This document shows, one piece after another, positions 63,736-64,000 of a stretch of 64,000 bases of DNA. Source of the DNA: Rhodospirillales bacterium (GTDB lineage: Bacteria > Pseudomonadota > Alphaproteobacteria > Kiloniellales > JACOMY01); the NCBI GenBank assembly GCA_014324045.1, contig JACOMY010000025.1:58618-122617 (forward strand), written 5' to 3'. The notes beneath the pieces were generated by a model. That model had not been told where the DNA came from. It did not search any database and was given only the letters and a program-made list of their open reading frames with translations. Every line of letters starts with the position of its first letter. Position 1 is the first letter of the stretch. The position numbers and the translations under genes are program-made.

Positions 63736-64000
63736 TCAGGAGGCGAAGATCCGGCCGCTCAAGATGCCCGCGGCCACCTCCCGAAAGATTTGCTCCTCTA
63801 TTGCCGAACGGAATTTGCGGCCCCGGTCCAGCATATCCTTCAGGACGGTCTTCACCTCATCGGTGAAATAGTCTTGCCAAGGCCCTCGATGGCCGCCGCT
63901 ACCGTTGGCAAGGTCGATGGGGGCAAGATCGATGGCGAAGGTTGCGGACAGCCAAGCACAGTCTTCCCGGCAGCGTTCCCGCATTGCTTCGGCAAAGCGC
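63736..64000 (-). CDS. Sulfotransferase-like array gene 5, short form, partial
   Basis: Only the last 88 or so codons lie in the window; the gene starts beyond 64000. WLSATFAIDLAPIDLANGSG, WQDYFTDEVKTVLKDMLDRG and the short-form end LSGRIFAS are clear. Genes 2, 3 and 5 share the same downstream 60 bases. Confidence 0.75.
   Translation of the reverse strand, partial: RFAEAMRERCREDCAWLSATFAIDLAPIDLANGSGGHRGPWQDYFTDEVKTVLKDMLDRGRKFRSAIEEQIFREVAAGILSGRIFAS

Larger units (their letters stand above)
57847..64000 (-). repeat. Tandem array of sulfotransferase-like units with shared spacers
   Basis: Units of 1.3-1.6 kb repeat head to tail. The short-form genes are followed by a common spacer (59482-59545, 60796-60859, 63672-63735), including CACCGCCGACGCGCAG and AAGCTCGAACGGGC. 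Long forms are followed by another (57790-57846 and 62043-62061 onwards) that contains TTCGCGTTCCTC and CGCCTAGGCCGCG. The 60 bases before each ATG are also shared. So both genes and spacers were copied. Confidence 0.85.

Overview
The window reads as chromosome of a fairly GC-rich alphaproteobacterium, probably of the Rhodospirillales/Kiloniellales type. The evidence is a DUF4167 gene (a family known from Alphaproteobacteria), a TPP riboswitch driving thiO-thiS-thiG-thiE, an MsrP with a Tat signal, MeaB, an AcuI-like reductase and a UvrB of the usual proteobacterial form. No rRNA, tRNA, phage, IS element or CRISPR array was recognised.

Layout. 0.1-2.6 kb: DUF4167 protein and class I fumarase. 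2.9-20.4 kb: one long minus-strand operon of twelve genes, mostly joined by ATGA or longer overlaps. In transcription order they are a membrane-anchored vWA protein, a broken trypsin-like protease, a SrfA-like membrane protein, SrfB (actin/Hsp70-fold ATPase signature), SrfC (P-loop GTPase signature), a single-pass membrane protein, a secreted vWA protein, an ABC ATPase, an FtsX/MacB-type permease, a secreted SUMF1/FGE-like protein and two lipoproteins. This is the best candidate for an undescribed multi-protein system. 20.5-23.8 kb: GNAT, SseA, AlaX and CysK (sulfur and cysteine metabolism). 24-32.6 kb: a patchwork of decayed genes (aminotransferase tail, broken sulfotransferase) and intact MsrP, SMR exporter, AcuI-like reductase, amidinotransferase-family enzyme, an AT-rich sulfotransferase and a thiolase. 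32.6-41.2 kb: YgfZ, a glycosyltransferase pseudogene, dihydroorotase, the thiamine operon, MeaB and an FAD-linked oxidase. 41.6-43.2 kb: the cold-shock pair cspA and rhlE.

43.5-54.8 kb: a sugar and methionine-salvage region. It holds mtnA, mtnK, a broken LacI-type regulator, a complete ABC importer (two permeases, two ATPases, a Tat-exported binding protein), a FucU/RbsD mutarotase and a ribokinase. Together these suggest uptake and phosphorylation of a ribose-like sugar, possibly methylthioribose or a deoxyribose. uvrB follows.

57.4-64 kb: a head-to-tail array of at least five paralogous sulfotransferase-like genes on the minus strand. They share N- and C-terminal blocks but differ in the middle. 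Two carry a long charged C-terminal tail and three stop just before it. The array runs off the window end and abuts a fragment of a second sulfotransferase family, whose other copy is the broken gene at 24.5 kb.

Two genome-scale signs recur: many pseudogenes (at least six) beside intact operons, and perfect or near-perfect 15-17 bp tandem duplications at gene ends. Both point to ongoing erosion by slippage and small deletions, unless part of it is assembly error.
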